A stretch of 64,000 nucleotides of DNA, taken from positions 17,202,501-17,266,500 of the forward strand of contig CP142456.1 in the NCBI GenBank assembly GCA_038049695.1. Reading direction: 5' to 3'. Below the pieces are notes generated by a model. It saw only the letters and a program-made list of their open reading frames with translations. It was not told the DNA's origin and did not search any database. This stretch comes from Cinnamomum chago. Its lineage: Eukaryota; Streptophyta; Magnoliopsida; Laurales; Lauraceae. Shown here one piece after another: positions 11,430 through 23,859 of the stretch. Position 1 is the stretch's first letter. Each line of letters starts with the position of its first letter. A program made the position numbers and the translations under genes.

Positions 11430-12105
11430 TGAAAGTTCCGGGTATGAGATCTCTAAATTGGTCAACACAACAAAACAACCTAATAGTGTGCAAAAATAAT
11501 AAACTATGCAGCGGAAAATAAACTCAAAAAGCACACACCACAACAACACTAGATTTACCATGGAAAACCCTAACCGTGTGAAAAACCACTGATCCGAACT
11601 AGATCAACAATCAAGCACTATGAATCTCGCAATTACAAGAAACTGAGATTTCCTCCCCAGATATCCCCTACCTAAGGACTGAAGTTACCTTGTGTCACTT
11701 AACGCTTCAACGACATCACACCGTTGATTGCAAAAGACTCAATCTAACGCTTGACTCCTCAAATCTTCTACGCAAGAAGATGATCTTTTACAAGGGAACT
11801 TGAAAGCACAACTCTTAAAAAAAATTCTCAAGAGAAAATTTCTCTCAATTAGATCTCTAATTCAGAACTTGAGAGATGATGTATATCTCTTTGGGTTGTG
11901 AGAAACACCCAATATATAGCCCCAAATCCATATGCAGAAGTCTCCTAATAATAATCCACTGGGAATTTCAAGTCATCTCGAACTTTGACTTAGAGTCTGG
12001 ATCAAACTGGGCAAACTGCGCCATTCTCACTATAGCGAGCTTCACCCTCGCTATAACAAGGCGTCTCTCAGGTTCAAGCTCTGACAAACAATTTTGACCC
12101 TTACA
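11430..12105 (-). repeat. 5' LTR of the copia fragment
   Basis: A TG...CA block of about 676 bp next to the primer-binding site. It begins TGAAAGTTCC and ends CCCTTACA on the plus strand. A TATATA motif (11912-11917) lies about 190 bp inside the upstream end as read on the minus strand and may be the promoter. The right edge abuts LINE sequence. Confidence 0.65.
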
Positions 12106-13460
12106 GAAGCTTAAAGCTTTGAAAAAGCATCTCACAAAGTGGAATGTGGAAGTTTTTGCGAGGCTAAATTCTAATATTTAGGCTGTTAAAGAAGGTATGC
12201 TTCTATGCGAACAGAGTTTTGACTCCAATCCTATAGACTCTTCTGCCAATCTCTTGATCTCTGCTAAGGCCAAGCTTCACAATCTTCTTAAGGCGGAGGA
12301 AATTCTTTGGATACAAAAGTCCAGAATCAAGTGGCTCCATGAAGGCAACCGAAACACAACATTTCTCCATATCTATGTTGAGACGAGGAGCAAAGCAAAA
12401 CAAATAGATTGCATCATTGAGAATGGCTCAACCTTAGTCAATCATGAGCAAGTCCAACAGGCAGCAGTAAGGTACTTCTCTTCTTTGTTCCGAGCTTGAG
12501 ATTCCCCAAATGATAACTCTATCTTTAACATTCTTGGTCCAAGAGGTGGAGTCGCTGCAGATCAAAATAATTTTCTCACAACCATTCCATAGGAGGATGA
12601 GATCAAGGGTGTAATCTTCTCTTTGAAACCAAATAAACCTACATGATCACCTTGATTCCCAAAATTCCCTCTCCCTCTACTTTTTCAGACTTCAGACCAA
12701 TTAGCCTTCTAAATTTTTTCTATAAGAAACATCAGATCCAAGATTCTAGCCAACGGGTTATCCTCTCTGCTCCCATCCCTTATTTCAGAAAATCAGGCAA
12801 CCTTCATCAAAAGTAGAGCTATACACCAACACATTGGCTTAGCCCATGAGATTTTTCAAAAAGTGAACACCAAATCCAGGGATGGCTCCCTGGATATCAA
12901 ATTGGATATTACTAAAGCCTTTGACAAACTAAATTGGCAATTCCTATTCAAAGCCCTTAGATTCTTTGGTTTCTCTAAACATTGGATTAATTTGATCTCT
13001 GAATGTGTGTGTACCTCCAAAGGCTCTGTGCTCATCAATAGCATACCTTGCGGTTTCTTTGCTACTGGTTGTGGTCTTAGATAGGGAGACCCACTCTCAC
13101 CATATCTTTTCATTCTAGTTGAGAAAATCTTAAGCCTCAACTTAGCCTACCTAGTCTCTCAAAGGAAAATTATACCTACTTCCAACATTGACCTTGTTAT
13201 CAGCCATCTTCTCTATGCGTATGACATTTTGGTTTTCATGAAAGCAAAAGCCAAATCCTTAAGATCTCTGAAGTCTCTCATGGATTCTTATCAGGCTGCA
13301 TCAGGCCAAATCTTCAATTTAGAAATAAGCAGTATTTTTACAGGCCACTGTAATAACAGAAAAAAGTTATTCGTCTTTTCTAAATTGGGCATTAAGCTAT
13401 CTACAAATTTTGGTAAGTACCTAGGTGTTCTTATTTTCCTAAGAGCCCCTAAAAGAGCTC
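12106..13460 (+). pseudogene. L1-type LINE ORF2, reverse transcriptase part (left piece)
   Basis: Plant L1-type non-LTR reverse transcriptase. It shows an upstream WLHEGNRNTTFLHIYVETR region, the KPNK block, DFRPI-type residues, a LDITKAFDKLNW block near 12900-12935, a GDPLSPYLFIL block at 13086-13118, and the catalytic box near 13214-13240. The box reads YAYD instead of YADD, so a catalytic aspartate is lost. About 50 codons after the KPNK block appear deleted (near 12645), and there are in-frame stops. The endonuclease part is absent upstream. The sequence is cut at 13460 by a copia insertion and resumes at 19626. Pseudogene. Confidence 0.8.
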
Positions 13461-13941
13461 TGTAAGGAAATTACTTTTAGGCCCATTACTTGGACCACAA
13501 GTCCTTACCTTTCTCGAAGTGTGGTCATTATAGGAATTCCGTTTTCATAGGATATATGCTATTAATTATTCAAAAATGGTTTCTTAATGAGATATGTTCC
13601 ATAATATTCTCTACCTTGATGGACGGTTGAGATTAAATCTAAGGAAAACCTAATTGGGAATTCGGTCCTCTCTCCACCTATAAAATAAAGCCTTTCGTCC
13701 ATCACAAAGGCTACACACAAAAACTCAACACATTAAGGTTTATAGGCAAGGAGAGAGAAACCAAAACCATTCACCTAGCCTCTTCTTCGACGGATCTCAA
13801 CAACAGCACCAGACAGCAAGATCGGAAAGCTCTCTGCATCAGGATGTCTGGAGGTATTCTTCAACTTATTTAAGATTAAATCTTACATGTGATTATCATG
13901 ATGTTCACGATCTTAGGGTTCATGTTAATAATAACATAACA
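13461..13941 (+). repeat. 5' LTR of the nested copia element
   Basis: Begins TGTAAGGAAATTAC and ends ATAACATAACA. A TATAAAATA box at 13680-13688 is followed by an AC-rich region where transcription would start. Confidence 0.9.
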
Positions 13942-13943
13942 TG

Positions 13944-13955
13944 TGGTATCAGAGC
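13944..13955 (+). promoter_or_regulatory. Primer-binding site
   Basis: TGGTATCAGAGC, complementary to the 3' end of plant initiator methionine tRNA, two bases after the 5' LTR. Confidence 0.9.
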
Positions 13956-14699
13956 GCATGGTTTTAGAACACATGATCGTCCATTAATTAGGGTAACTTT
14001 GCATCGCCATAATCGGCAAACATAGATCCGTTTCTGACTCTGTTTTGCAACAATTTAATCGATCCAACTATTATGGCCTGCATAAATGGTTTAGATTTAT
14101 GTTATTCCGCAATTACAATTTGACCACGACTGTTTGATCGTCATTTATTTAAAGTTTTGATTTTTTTAATTATTATTCTGCATAAAACTCCTACGTAAGA
14201 TCAAAAAAAAAATCCATACATTTAAGAGCTGTCGGACAGCCCTCCGGGGCTTGGCCTTCTTTATCAGTACTTTTCATGTATCGAATGATCTATCATGAAT
14301 GCATGCAACATATAATGTTTATGTTCATATTAAGCTAATTTTGATCACCAAAGTTGCATGCTTAGGGTTAGGTCTCACCACAGTGACCCTAACAATTAAA
14401 CACTGAGATTTGGCCCTAATAGTACCATCATGATGTTTACATTACATATTGTTCAAGCACATGAAACATTCAGTCGCCCACAGGCGGATTATATTCATAC
14501 GTTTGAACAATAATTAAGGAGTGTTTGTTCATAATTAAGAGTAACATCACTCATTAGCACCACCTTGAATATGACGACCTTAGATGGTATAATGTGTAGA
14601 AATTATGGTGACTACCCACAGGAGCAGCTAAATTTTATGTCGTATATATTCCTATCATATGCATGTGTTGTCTTATTTTAATTAAAGCCTTATTGTTGT

Positions 14700-15560
14700 T
14701 TCTCTATTACAGTTATTGCACCCACTAATCTGAATTCGCATGCTACCTCTGTCACTAAGCTCAATGGAACTAACTTCTCAGAATGGAAAGAGCAAGTTGA
14801 GTTCACATTGGGGGTACTTGAACTGGATATGGCTCTTCTTAAAGATAAGCCAGCTCCACTCACTGAAACAAATACCCCTGAGGAAAAGGCCCTCTTTAAT
14901 GCTTGGGAGAGGTCTGACAGACTAAGCACTTGTTTTTGCGAATGACTATTGCCACCAACATCAAAACATCCCTTCCTAAACCTAAGCATGCTAAGGACTA
15001 TATGAAGGCCATTGAAGATACGTTTAAGACTGCAGACAAATCCCTTGCTGGGAAACTAATGGCAGATCTTACAACCATGAAGTTTGATGGCACTCGCTCA
15101 ATGCATGAGCATGTCATTGAGATGACCAACCTTGCAGCTAAACTCAAGAATTTGGGACTATCAGTGGATGAGGCTTTTCTCGTCCAATTTAATCCTAAAC
15201 AGTTTACCTCTTCAGTACGGGCCTTTCCAAATTCACTACAACACTATTACGGACAAGTGGACAGTGAATGAATTGGCTAACAAACTGGTTCAAGAGGAGG
15301 CCAGGCTGAATCAACAAGGTATTAAATTAGCTCATCTCGTTCAAGGAGCTGGACATAAAGATGGGAGAAAGAATAACTCAGGCCAAAAAAGGGCACCACC
15401 CAGATCTAATGAGGCTAGTCAGAACCCCAAGAAGAAAAAGAAGGAAGACGTATGCAGATTTTGCAAAAAACCTGGACATTTTCAGGCAGACTGCATTAAA
15501 CGTAAAGAATGGTTCGAAAAGAAAGGTAACCCTATGGGTTTCGTAAGTTATTTCGAATCA
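14700..15560 (+). pseudogene. Copia gag region
   Basis: A UBN2-type gag domain with LNGTNFSEWK near the start and a zinc knuckle CRFCKKPGHFQADC at about 15452-15493 that would bind RNA. The family product packages the genomic RNA in virus-like particles. A leader of about 750 bp (13956-14700) with no gene precedes it. Fossil. Confidence 0.8.
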
Positions 15561-15584
15561 AATCTTACTTATGTTTCTTCTGGT

Positions 15585-16850
15585 ACTTGGTGGATTGACA
15601 CTGGTGCTAATGTTCATGTTTCTAATTCAATGCAGGGATTCCTTACGATCCAAACCATAAACCCAAGTGAGAACTTCCTTTTTATGGGGAACAAAGACAA
15701 AGCTCCAGTTGAAGCTATTGGCACTTTTCGTCCTGTTTTAGATAGCGGTCATCAGTTAGACTTATGTCAAACTCTTTATGTTCCGTCTATTTCTCGTAAT
15801 TTGGTTTCTGTAAGCGCACTTGACAAAGTTGGTTACTCGTTTGAAGTAGGAAATGGTAATTTCAGTTTATTTAAAAATTCCAGTCACATTGGTTCTGGAA
15901 TATTGATTGACGGGCTATACAAGTTTCATCTTAATAGTTCATTTACTGAAACCCATCTTACCCTGCATTCTAAGGAAACAAAACGAAAGTCATCTAAAAA
16001 CGACTCTTATTTCTTGTGGCATAAAAGACTGGGTCATATATCCAGTGAAAGAATCAAACGATTAGTAAAAGATGGTGTCCTTCCGGATCTAGATTTTACT
16101 AATTTTACAGTATGTGTGGATTGTATTAAACGCAAAACAACACAACACACAAAGAAAGGAGCCACAAGAAGTACTCAGCTTCTTGAAATAATTCATACAG
16201 ACATTTGCAGAACTTTTGATGTTCCAACCTTTGGGGGAGAAAAGTACTTCATTACCTTAATTGATGATTACTAACGTTATTGTTATTTATACTTGTTGCA
16301 TGACAAATCTCAGTCTGTGAATGCTGTACAAGTGTTCATTACTGAAGTCGAAAGGCAACTAGATAGAAAAGTGAAAATCATAAGGTCAGATAGAGGTGGT
16401 GAGTTTTATGGTAGGTATGATTAAACAGGACAACATCCTGGACCTTTTGCAAAACTCCTCCAAAAGCTTGGAATTGTTGCCCAATACACAACGCCTGGTT
16501 CTCCGTGGCAGAATGGTGTAGCTGAAAGGCGAAATCGTACATACATGGAAATGGTTAGATCCATGATGAGTCATGCCAACTTACCTATATCCTTGTGGAT
16601 GGATGCTCTACGCACAATTGTTTATATCTTAATCAGGGTTCCCAGTAAGGCAATTCCAAAGACACCTTTTGAACTGTGGAAAGGATGGAAACCTAGTTTA
16701 AGCCATCTCCAAATTTGGGGTTGCCCAGCTGAGGCTAGAGTCTACAATCCACATGAAAAGAAATTGGACCTTAAAACGATCAGTGGTTACTTTATAGGTT
16801 ACCCAGAAAAGTCCAAAGGATTTAGGTTTTACTGCCCTAACCATAGTACG
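15585..16850 (+). pseudogene. Copia protease and integrase region
   Basis: Protease active site WWIDTGANVHVS is at about 15588-15623. The GAG-pre-integrase block LWHKRLGHIS lies near 16014-16043, followed by CVDC and the integrase core start. Further on are a [15 protein letters not shown] block (about 16497-16540) and [16 protein letters not shown]. The order protease-integrase-RT is diagnostic of Ty1/copia. Fossil with few breaks. Confidence 0.85.
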
Positions 16851-17214
16851 AGAATTGTTGAAACCGGCAATGCTAGATTCTTTGAAAATGGCGAAATCAG
16901 TGGGAGTAATAAACCTCAAGATGTGATCATTCAGGAAATCAGGGTACCTATCCCCTTACCCTCTATTCCGAAAGATGTTGGAAATCCTCCCGTTGTTGAA
17001 CCATTTAACAACGAGGAAAACCCAATAAATGATCAACAACTCCATAATGAGATTGTCACCAACGAACATACGGATGAAGCACCAGAGGAACCAGCATTAA
17101 GAAGGTCTCAAAGACAAAAGAGATCAGCTATTTCTGATGATTCCATGCTTTACCAAGTAGAATCTGAAGAAGGGACAATTAAAGACCTGATTTCTTATTC
17201 ACAAGCCATTAAGG

Positions 17215-18725
17215 ATGTTAATTCTAGTAAATGGATTGATGCCATGAAGGATGAATTGAAATCTATGGATGAAAATCAAGTATGGGAACTTGTTCAATTG
17301 CCTCCACGACACAAACCAGTTGGCTGTAAATGGGTCTTCAAGACCAAGCGTGATTGCAAAGGCAATATTGAACGACATAAAGCCATACTTGTTGCCAAAG
17401 GTTTTAATCAGAAAAAAGGCATTGATTATACTGAGACTTTTTCCCCTGTGTCCAGGAAGGATTCTCTTAGAATTATCATGGCATTAGTAGCTCACTATGA
17501 CCTCGAGTTACATCAAATGGATGTGAAAACTGCCTTTCTTAATGGAGACTTGGAAGAAGAAGTATACATGCGTCAACCTGAAGGCTTCATAATTGAAGGT
17601 CAGGAAGACATGGCCTGCAAACTTAAGAAATCAATATATGGACTGAAGCAAGCTTCGAGGCAATGGTACCTAAAGTTTCATGAAATCATTATTGCCTTTG
17701 ATTTCAAAGAAAACATAGTTGACCCTTGCATATTCATCAAGATCAGTGGGAGTAAGTTCATATTTTTGGTTCTGTATGTTGATGACATATTACTGGCTAG
17801 TAGCGACCTTGGTCAGTTACATGAAACAAAGGATTATCTCTTTAAGAACTTTGAAATGAAAGATATGGGTGAGGCTTCCTATGTGATAGGAATAGAAATA
17901 TTCCGTGACAGGCCACTTGGTATTTTGGGATTGTCTCAGCAAGCATATATTGACGAAGTTCTAGAGAGATTTGGCATGATGACATGTTCCTCTAGTCCTA
18001 TTCCACTGCATAAAGGAGACAAGCTTGATCTTACGCAGTGTCCACAGAACGAATTGGAATGTAAAGAAATGGAAAAATATCCTTATGCTTCTCTTGTAGG
18101 AAGTTTGATGTATGCACAAGTCTGTACTAGACCTGACATTAGTCATGTTGTTGGCATGCTGGGTAGATTTCAAAGTAACCCAGGAATCGCTCATTGGAAA
18201 GCTGCAAAGAAAATACTGAGACACCTCAAGGGAACAAGGAATTATATGCTCACATACAGAAAATCAAGTCACCTACAGGTGACTGGTTATTCGGATTATG
18301 ATTTTGCTGGATGTCCTGACACCAGACTTCGCACTCTTGGCTATGTGTATCTCTTATGTGGAGGAGCAATATCATGGAAAAGCCAGAAATCCGAGTTGCT
18401 TTACACATCCACCATGATGACTGAATATGTGGCATGTTATGAGGCTGCAATTCAGGGAACATAGTTGCGTAATTTTATATCTCAGTTTGGAGCCTTGAAT
18501 TTCATCTCTAAGCCATTAACTATTTACTGTGACAACGACGCTGTAACGTTCTTCTCCAAGCATGACAGGATATCTAAGGGATCCAAACACATGGACCTTA
18601 AATATCTATAACTGAAGCAAGATGTTAGATTACAGAAATTTGTCATTGAGTCTATACGTACAGATTTCATGGTCGCAGACATATTCACGAAAGGACTACC
18701 TCCAAAAACTTTTCAGGAACATACT
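17215..18725 (+). pseudogene. Copia reverse transcriptase and RNase H region
   Basis: Reverse transcriptase blocks [42 protein letters not shown] and [17 protein letters not shown] precede the catalytic YVDDILLAS box near 17776-17802. RNase H follows with [34 protein letters not shown] and [16 protein letters not shown]. Largely readable but broken near the end. Confidence 0.88.
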
Positions 18726-19134
18726 GAAAGCATGGGTCTTGAAGATAGTTCTTAATTATCATTTTCTGCCTTTTTATTTATGTACTTGTATTTGACATTT
18801 ATTGAGCTCTTAATGCAACTCTACATCTACTATTTCTGTTTTTTCCATTGTGTACATAATTATGTTTGGATAAATGATAAACAGAAACAGTCTTTAAACA
18901 AAGACATTATGAGACCATTATGTAAATCTCATCTTATGGTCTAGTTATGACGGTTGTAGATGACGTAGTACATGGTAGTAAACATGTTGCAAAATAATAT
19001 GTGCACGCCATGACTCCCATTAACAACCAAATTAGCCAAGACACTTATGCTAACCGACTAAAGCAGTGTTTAGCATATAATGCGCGCCTTATGATTCCAA
19101 AAAATAAAAACATTAATGGATCTTCCCATTGACC

Positions 19135-19145
19135 AAGTGGGAGAC
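19135..19145 (+). promoter_or_regulatory. Polypurine tract
   Basis: AAGTGGGAGAC lies immediately before the 3' LTR. Confidence 0.8.
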
Positions 19146-19625
19146 TGTAAGGAAATTACTTTTGGCCCATTACTGGGACCACAAGTCCTTACCTTTCTCG
19201 AAGTATGGTCATTATAGGAATTCTGTTTTCATAGGATATATGCTATTAATTATTCAAAAACGGTTTCTTAATGAGATATGTTCCATAATATTCTCTACCT
19301 TGATGGACGGTTGAGATTAAATCTAAGGAAAACCTAATTGGGAATTCGGTCCTCTCTCCACCTATAAAATAAAGTCTTTCGTCCATCACAAAGGCTACAC
19401 ACAAAAACTCAACACATTAAGGTTTATAGGCAAGGAGAGAGAAACCGAAATCATTCACCTAACCTCTTCTTCGACGGATCTCAACAACAGCACCAGACAG
19501 CAAGATCGGAAAGCTCTCTGCATCAGGATGTCTGGAGGTACTCTTCAACTTATTTAAGATTAAATCTTACATGTGATTATCATGATGTTCACGATCTTAG
19601 GGTTCATGTTAATAATAGTATAACA
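19146..19625 (+). repeat. 3' LTR of the nested copia element
   Basis: Same start (TGTAAGGAAATTAC) and end (TATAACA) as the 5' LTR, with a TATAAAA box at 19373-19379. About 97-98 percent identical to the 5' LTR by eye. Confidence 0.9.
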
Positions 19626-21047
19626 ATCTCATTTCTCCTTCTTAATGGACAACGTCAGGAAAAGACTTGCTAGTTGGAAGAATAGATTGCTTTCTTTTGC
19701 TGGTAGGCTTATCCTCATGAAGCATGTGGCCTTTCCAATGCCTACGAAAGTGGTCACACACATTGAGCAACTTAAGAGAGCTTTTCTTTGAGCTGGTGGT
19801 GAGAGCAAGAAGACAATTAAGGTCAGCTGGAGATTTGTTTGCCTGCCCAAAAGGAAAGGAGGTCTCGGATTGCGTAGGTTGACTGAAGTCAATAAAGCTT
19901 GTATGTTAAAACTAACATGGCTTGTATCAACTTCTTCAGCAATCTGGGCAACTTGGTTCCACAATAGATACTTCAAGCAAACTTCTCTATGGGATTATAA
20001 TACTACAAAGTTGGGCTCTTGCATTTGGAAACTCATAAGGAAGCTCGGTCCTTTCCTCAAGCTTAACTGTCAGTGGAAAATTGGCAATGGATCTTCTATC
20101 AATTTGTGGTATGACAAGTGGTTAGAGGACAGTATTATTGTAGAAAAGTTTCCTCACATCTACTTCACTCCTACAGCTAGAGTCTCTCACAGCATTGCTG
20201 GAAACAATTGGAATTCCCCCAAGACCTTCTGGCAAAAGTAGCAAGTTTCCTTTCTAAAGCTAGGGCAATCCAAATTAATGCCTTTGTTCCTGATACTATC
20301 TTGTGGTCCCCCTACCCCCTGCTTGGGATATAGTCCGTTCCATATCAGATATCAAGCCTTGGGCGCGCACCTAACTTGGAATTCCCTAATGAATTCTAGA
20401 CTCTCTTGCTTCTCTTGGAGGGTCTTATATAGAAGAATCCCAACCAATGACTGAGCACAAAAAAATTTGGTGTCAACATCTCCTCTATTTGCTCTCTTTG
20501 CAACTCGGACAGTGAATCTATTGGTCACCTTTTTTCTCATGCCCCTATGGTATAGAGCTCTGGTCGTGGATTCTCGAGGCTGCTGGTTGCAACTCACCTC
20601 ATTTCACCCCACCTTACTTATGGTCTTCTCTATCCTCTAGTTGTGATAAGCTCGCCAAACAGGGAATGGAAGTAGTTTTCTTCTCCACTAATTATGTCAT
20701 TTGGAAAACCAAGAATGAAGCTAGATTCTCAAACAAACTTCCTTCTCAACAAGTATCTATAAGGCTTCTTTGGATCCAGCTAAATTCAGCCTTGCAGCAA
20801 CTGAAAATGCCTTTTCATGGTCATCCACTTTCCTCTATCATTTATTTTTTGAGAGATGCTCCTCTGTGATTTTTTTTTCCTTCTCTTCCTCTTCTTCGTT
20901 TTAGCTTCTCTTAAAGCATGTTGAGAGCGGAGCTCTTTTTTCTATTCCTTCTGTATTTTTGGGGAGCTGGTCTTCAACTTTTTCTTTCTCCTTTTTCTCA
21001 ATACAATTTGCCCTTTAAGCGGAAAAGGCATCATTTCATAGATTGTC
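19626..21047 (+). pseudogene. L1-type LINE ORF2 C-terminus and 3' end (right piece)
   Basis: Continuation of the LINE after the copia insertion. It shows LASWKNRLLSFAGRL, KGGLGLRRLTEVNKA, WKIGNGSSINLWYDKW and then an SCFSWRVLYRRIPTND region. The latter precedes a zf-RVT-type zinc motif (CSLC and HLF), in which a later cysteine is missing. This is the standard C-terminal half of plant L1 ORF2. In-frame stops are present. The 3' tail is T-rich with a TCTCAATACAATTT segment near 20998 that I take as the end. No clear poly(A) or target duplication is seen. Confidence 0.75.
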
Positions 21048-22249
21048 GACCGCCTTTCGCATATGAATGAAACGCATAATACTATGTGAACTAGCAACCA
21101 AGTTTGAGAATCCCAAAAAACCCAAGTTGTTTTACCATGGGATGTTATGGGGTATCATTTAAATTAGAGGCTATTTGGTATTTTGAACATACATATAAAA
21201 TATGCAGGCCTTATGGTGGGATATTGCCTACATATGATGAAGGTTTGAGGTTGTCCAAAATTAGTTAGAGACCATAAGGATCAATTGAGATTAGATTTGA
21301 CAAAGATAATGATGAATGAAAATTTCTAGGGATTGAGACATCCTTTAAGATTGGATTGACCTAGCACCTCCGACGTATCTTAGCGCTTCACACTTATATA
21401 CTGTGTGAAAAATAACACTAACCAGAACTTGACATTCATCCTAGTTATTTGTTTCCTTTAATTGATCACACAAATTTTATCACCCACCCCTAGCATCTAG
21501 GATTTGGAATTTAAAGCCCTAATAAAGCAAATGCTTCCGTTGAAATGGTTTCCATTTTTCACGTATAGTAGGTCATCAGAGACTTTCAAACCCTACCCAA
21601 ACCCTCCTCCACCCAAAATTATTTTATTATAATTTTAGGAGCACCTACGATCCCTAGCTTAGGAACAAGTCCCTTTCCGCAAAATGCATCTATGATAAGA
21701 TATTAATAGATTTGATTAAGCCAGTAAGACTATATTAATCATCTTTGATTGCATATTCTTAATTACCTTCCACCCAAATGATTTTATAATTTTAGTAGGG
21801 CCTCAGAAACCAGACTATCCCTAGCTTAGGAACAAGTCCATCTCCAAGATGAATCTATTATAATATATTAATAGATTTGATTAAGTCTGTAAGGTTATGT
21901 TTAATCTTCTCTGATCACATCTTCTAAGTTTTCTCATCCATTCTAACTCATAAATATGGGATTTTTCTAAAAGATTTAGACTTTCTTGTGTTCTTGTGGG
22001 ACATACATCATAACACTCATATGTACTCTATCAGCAAACCCATCTTATATGCATACGATCCAATGCCCCAATCATAACAATCATTTGGCATTTTTCTCCT
22101 GTTTTCATAAAGAAAGGTGTTTTGAATAAAGACAGGAAGGCCGACTGGTCATGGCCGGAGGTCTAAAAGTGACATTTTTTTGTCATATGCATGGGTTCAT
22201 TTGTCGGTATAATATCATAATTATATAAAAATAAAAAAAGTTAATTTAT
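21048..22249. other. Non-coding stretch
   Basis: No gene recognised. It holds an imperfect tandem duplication (see 21604-21940) and an AT-rich approach to the TIR element at 22250. Confidence 0.5.
21604..21940. repeat. Imperfect tandem duplication, period 167 bp, two copies
   Basis: TCCCTAGCTTAGGAACAAGT recurs at 21651 and 21818, and the surrounding sequence (TTTTATAATTTTAG, AATAGATTTGATTAAG, then TTAATC and CATCTTC or similar) recurs with the same spacing. Confidence 0.75.
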
Positions 22250-23252
22250 TGATATTTTTACAAAAAAAATAAAGAAATCCCCTAATTAATAATTAATGAT
22301 AGGGATTTAACATTTTTCTACATAGTGATAACTGAATTTCAGGGATTTTTTTTAACAGAATTGCCCATAGGCTTGAGTTTTCACCTCACCCAAACCCTCA
22401 TTTTCCCCTTTCTACCATTTTACTCTCCCTTTTCTTTTACCTTTTTTATAGCAACAAAGGTGTTGTAGCTTTCCACTGAATCCATAAGCTGGGGCCTAAC
22501 TTCTAGAAATGCAAATCCTCCACCCATTGTGGAGAAATGCCTTTCCATTGTGCAAAGCGCTCTAATAGGAAGAATTGTGTGATCACACTTTAAAGCAGAA
22601 TTCTCTCTCTAAGCTTATAAACGCTCACGCCTTAAGAAATGAGCCCATGTTTTAGTGAAAAATGAACTCACTGTGGAAAAACATGTGTGGAGACTATCCT
22701 GCAGAAACATGGCCTTAGTGCCTACAAACCTGGATTTGGTGCAAGGTTTGCCCACAGTTCTCATCAAATAATGGGAGACATTCATACAGATTCTAACCTA
22801 AAGTATATTTTGCATATCCCCATGATGATGGATCATGTAGTCTGCTTTTATACAACTATAAAAAATGAAAGATTTGTCCCAATGCAGGTTTTGGTGTCTA
22901 ACATCTGGTCAAATGGTAGAAATATTTTGACAACCACGCCACCACCAAAATGTGACAGTGGTGGGAGGGTTTGCATTTTTCATAGATAGGCCCTAGCTCA
23001 AGTATTAGATGGAAAGCTATAATTTATTAGATTATGTTTGTGTCTATAAAATGCTAAAAAGGGAATGGATTGGGGCTTCTTGATATAGAAGGGGAAAAGG
23101 GAGGGTTTGCTTGAGGTGAGAATTTAATGTTGTGAGACAATTCTGTCAAAAAAAAAATTCCCTAACAATCAGTTATCATTATTTGGTAAAATGTTAAATC
23201 CCTATCATTAATTGCTAATTACTAAATTCTTTTATATATGTGATAAAAATCC
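22250..23252. mobile_element. 1.0-kb TIR element with about 175-bp inverted ends
   Basis: The left arm (22250-22425) and right arm (23076-23252) are inverted copies. AATTAATGATAGGGATTTAA occurs on the plus strand near 22290 and on the minus strand near 23215, and the arms stay alignable as far as a CAAACCCTC..TTTCCCC segment. Long TIRs and a short interior suggest a non-autonomous Mutator-like or similar DNA transposon. No certain target duplication was found. The interior contains an open frame at 22687-22989 that may be a captured gene piece. Confidence 0.7.
22687..22989 (+). CDS. Hypothetical ORF inside a TIR element (possible captured gene fragment)
   Basis: A 100-codon open frame begins at ATG 22687 and lies wholly inside the 1.0-kb TIR element. 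The product shows no transmembrane segment or signal peptide. Its composition is that of an ordinary globular protein (for example HIPMMMDHVVCFYTTIKNE and PPPKCDSGGRVC), not a low-complexity chance frame. I do not recognise the family, and no transposase motif is present. Host gene pieces carried between TIRs are known from Pack-MULE-type elements, so a captured exon is plausible. A chance frame remains possible. Confidence 0.3.
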   Translation: METILQKHGLSAYKPGFGARFAHSSHQIMGDIHTDSNLKYILHIPMMMDHVVCFYTTIKNERFVPMQVLVSNIWSNGRNILTTTPPPKCDSGGRVCIFHR

Positions 23253-23775
23253 CTTTAATATACTTAAAAGTAAAGAAAGCTTACAAGAAATTTATTTTAA
23301 AACTAAATAGTTCAGCTCAAGAAAACATCTTTTTGAAAGTTACATTTTGGTTTTTTAAAGATGATAGTAATTATTGTAATGTTTTATAGACTTAGATTGT
23401 CATATTTTTCACCTGATATATACTCATTGGCCGGTTCTTAAATCTAAATGGTACAAATATTGCGTTCAGGTTCAGCTTGTAAGTCCAGATTGATTTTTAA
23501 ATGTTAATTTCTACAAGGTGTTAATTTTTACAAGGGTAAGAGATGAATTACTACTGATCTTTGAAATCATTATCTTATATGCCATATCCAACCATCACTC
23601 TATTTCTCTCATTAAACATTCTCCACACTTTTCCTAGAAACTCTTTAGCACTCTTGCCAATTGCAGGGAAGCCAAAAAATAGATAACTAAATAAATAAAA
23701 GAAGAAAAAAATCAAAAGAGAGAAAGAATCTTGCTGCAAGAAAAGATAGAAGGGAATCAAGAGAAACAGCTATGG

Positions 23776-23780
<5 letters not shown>

Positions 23781-23859
<79 letters not shown>
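23781..23859. repeat. Compound microsatellite (CT)28 then (AT)n
   Basis: 56 bases of CT repeats (23781-23836) run straight into AT repeats (23837-23859), then a short GACACGCGCGCACAC stretch. Open frames here (Arg-Glu repeats on minus) are artefacts. Confidence 0.95.

Larger units (their letters stand above)
13461..19625 (+). mobile_element. Ty1/copia element with both LTRs, nested in the LINE
   Basis: Two LTRs of about 480 bp (13461-13941 and 19146-19625) flank a gag-pol region in Ty1/copia order: gag, protease, integrase, reverse transcriptase, RNase H. A methionine tRNA primer-binding site follows the left LTR and a polypurine tract precedes the right one. The flanking pentamers AGCTC and ATCTC are a target duplication with one difference. 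By eye the LTRs differ at about 11 bases plus one single-base indel, roughly 2.3 percent. That is a young insertion, of the order of a million years with grass-like rates and older with slow tree rates. It looks near-whole, with only a few breaks. Confidence 0.9.
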
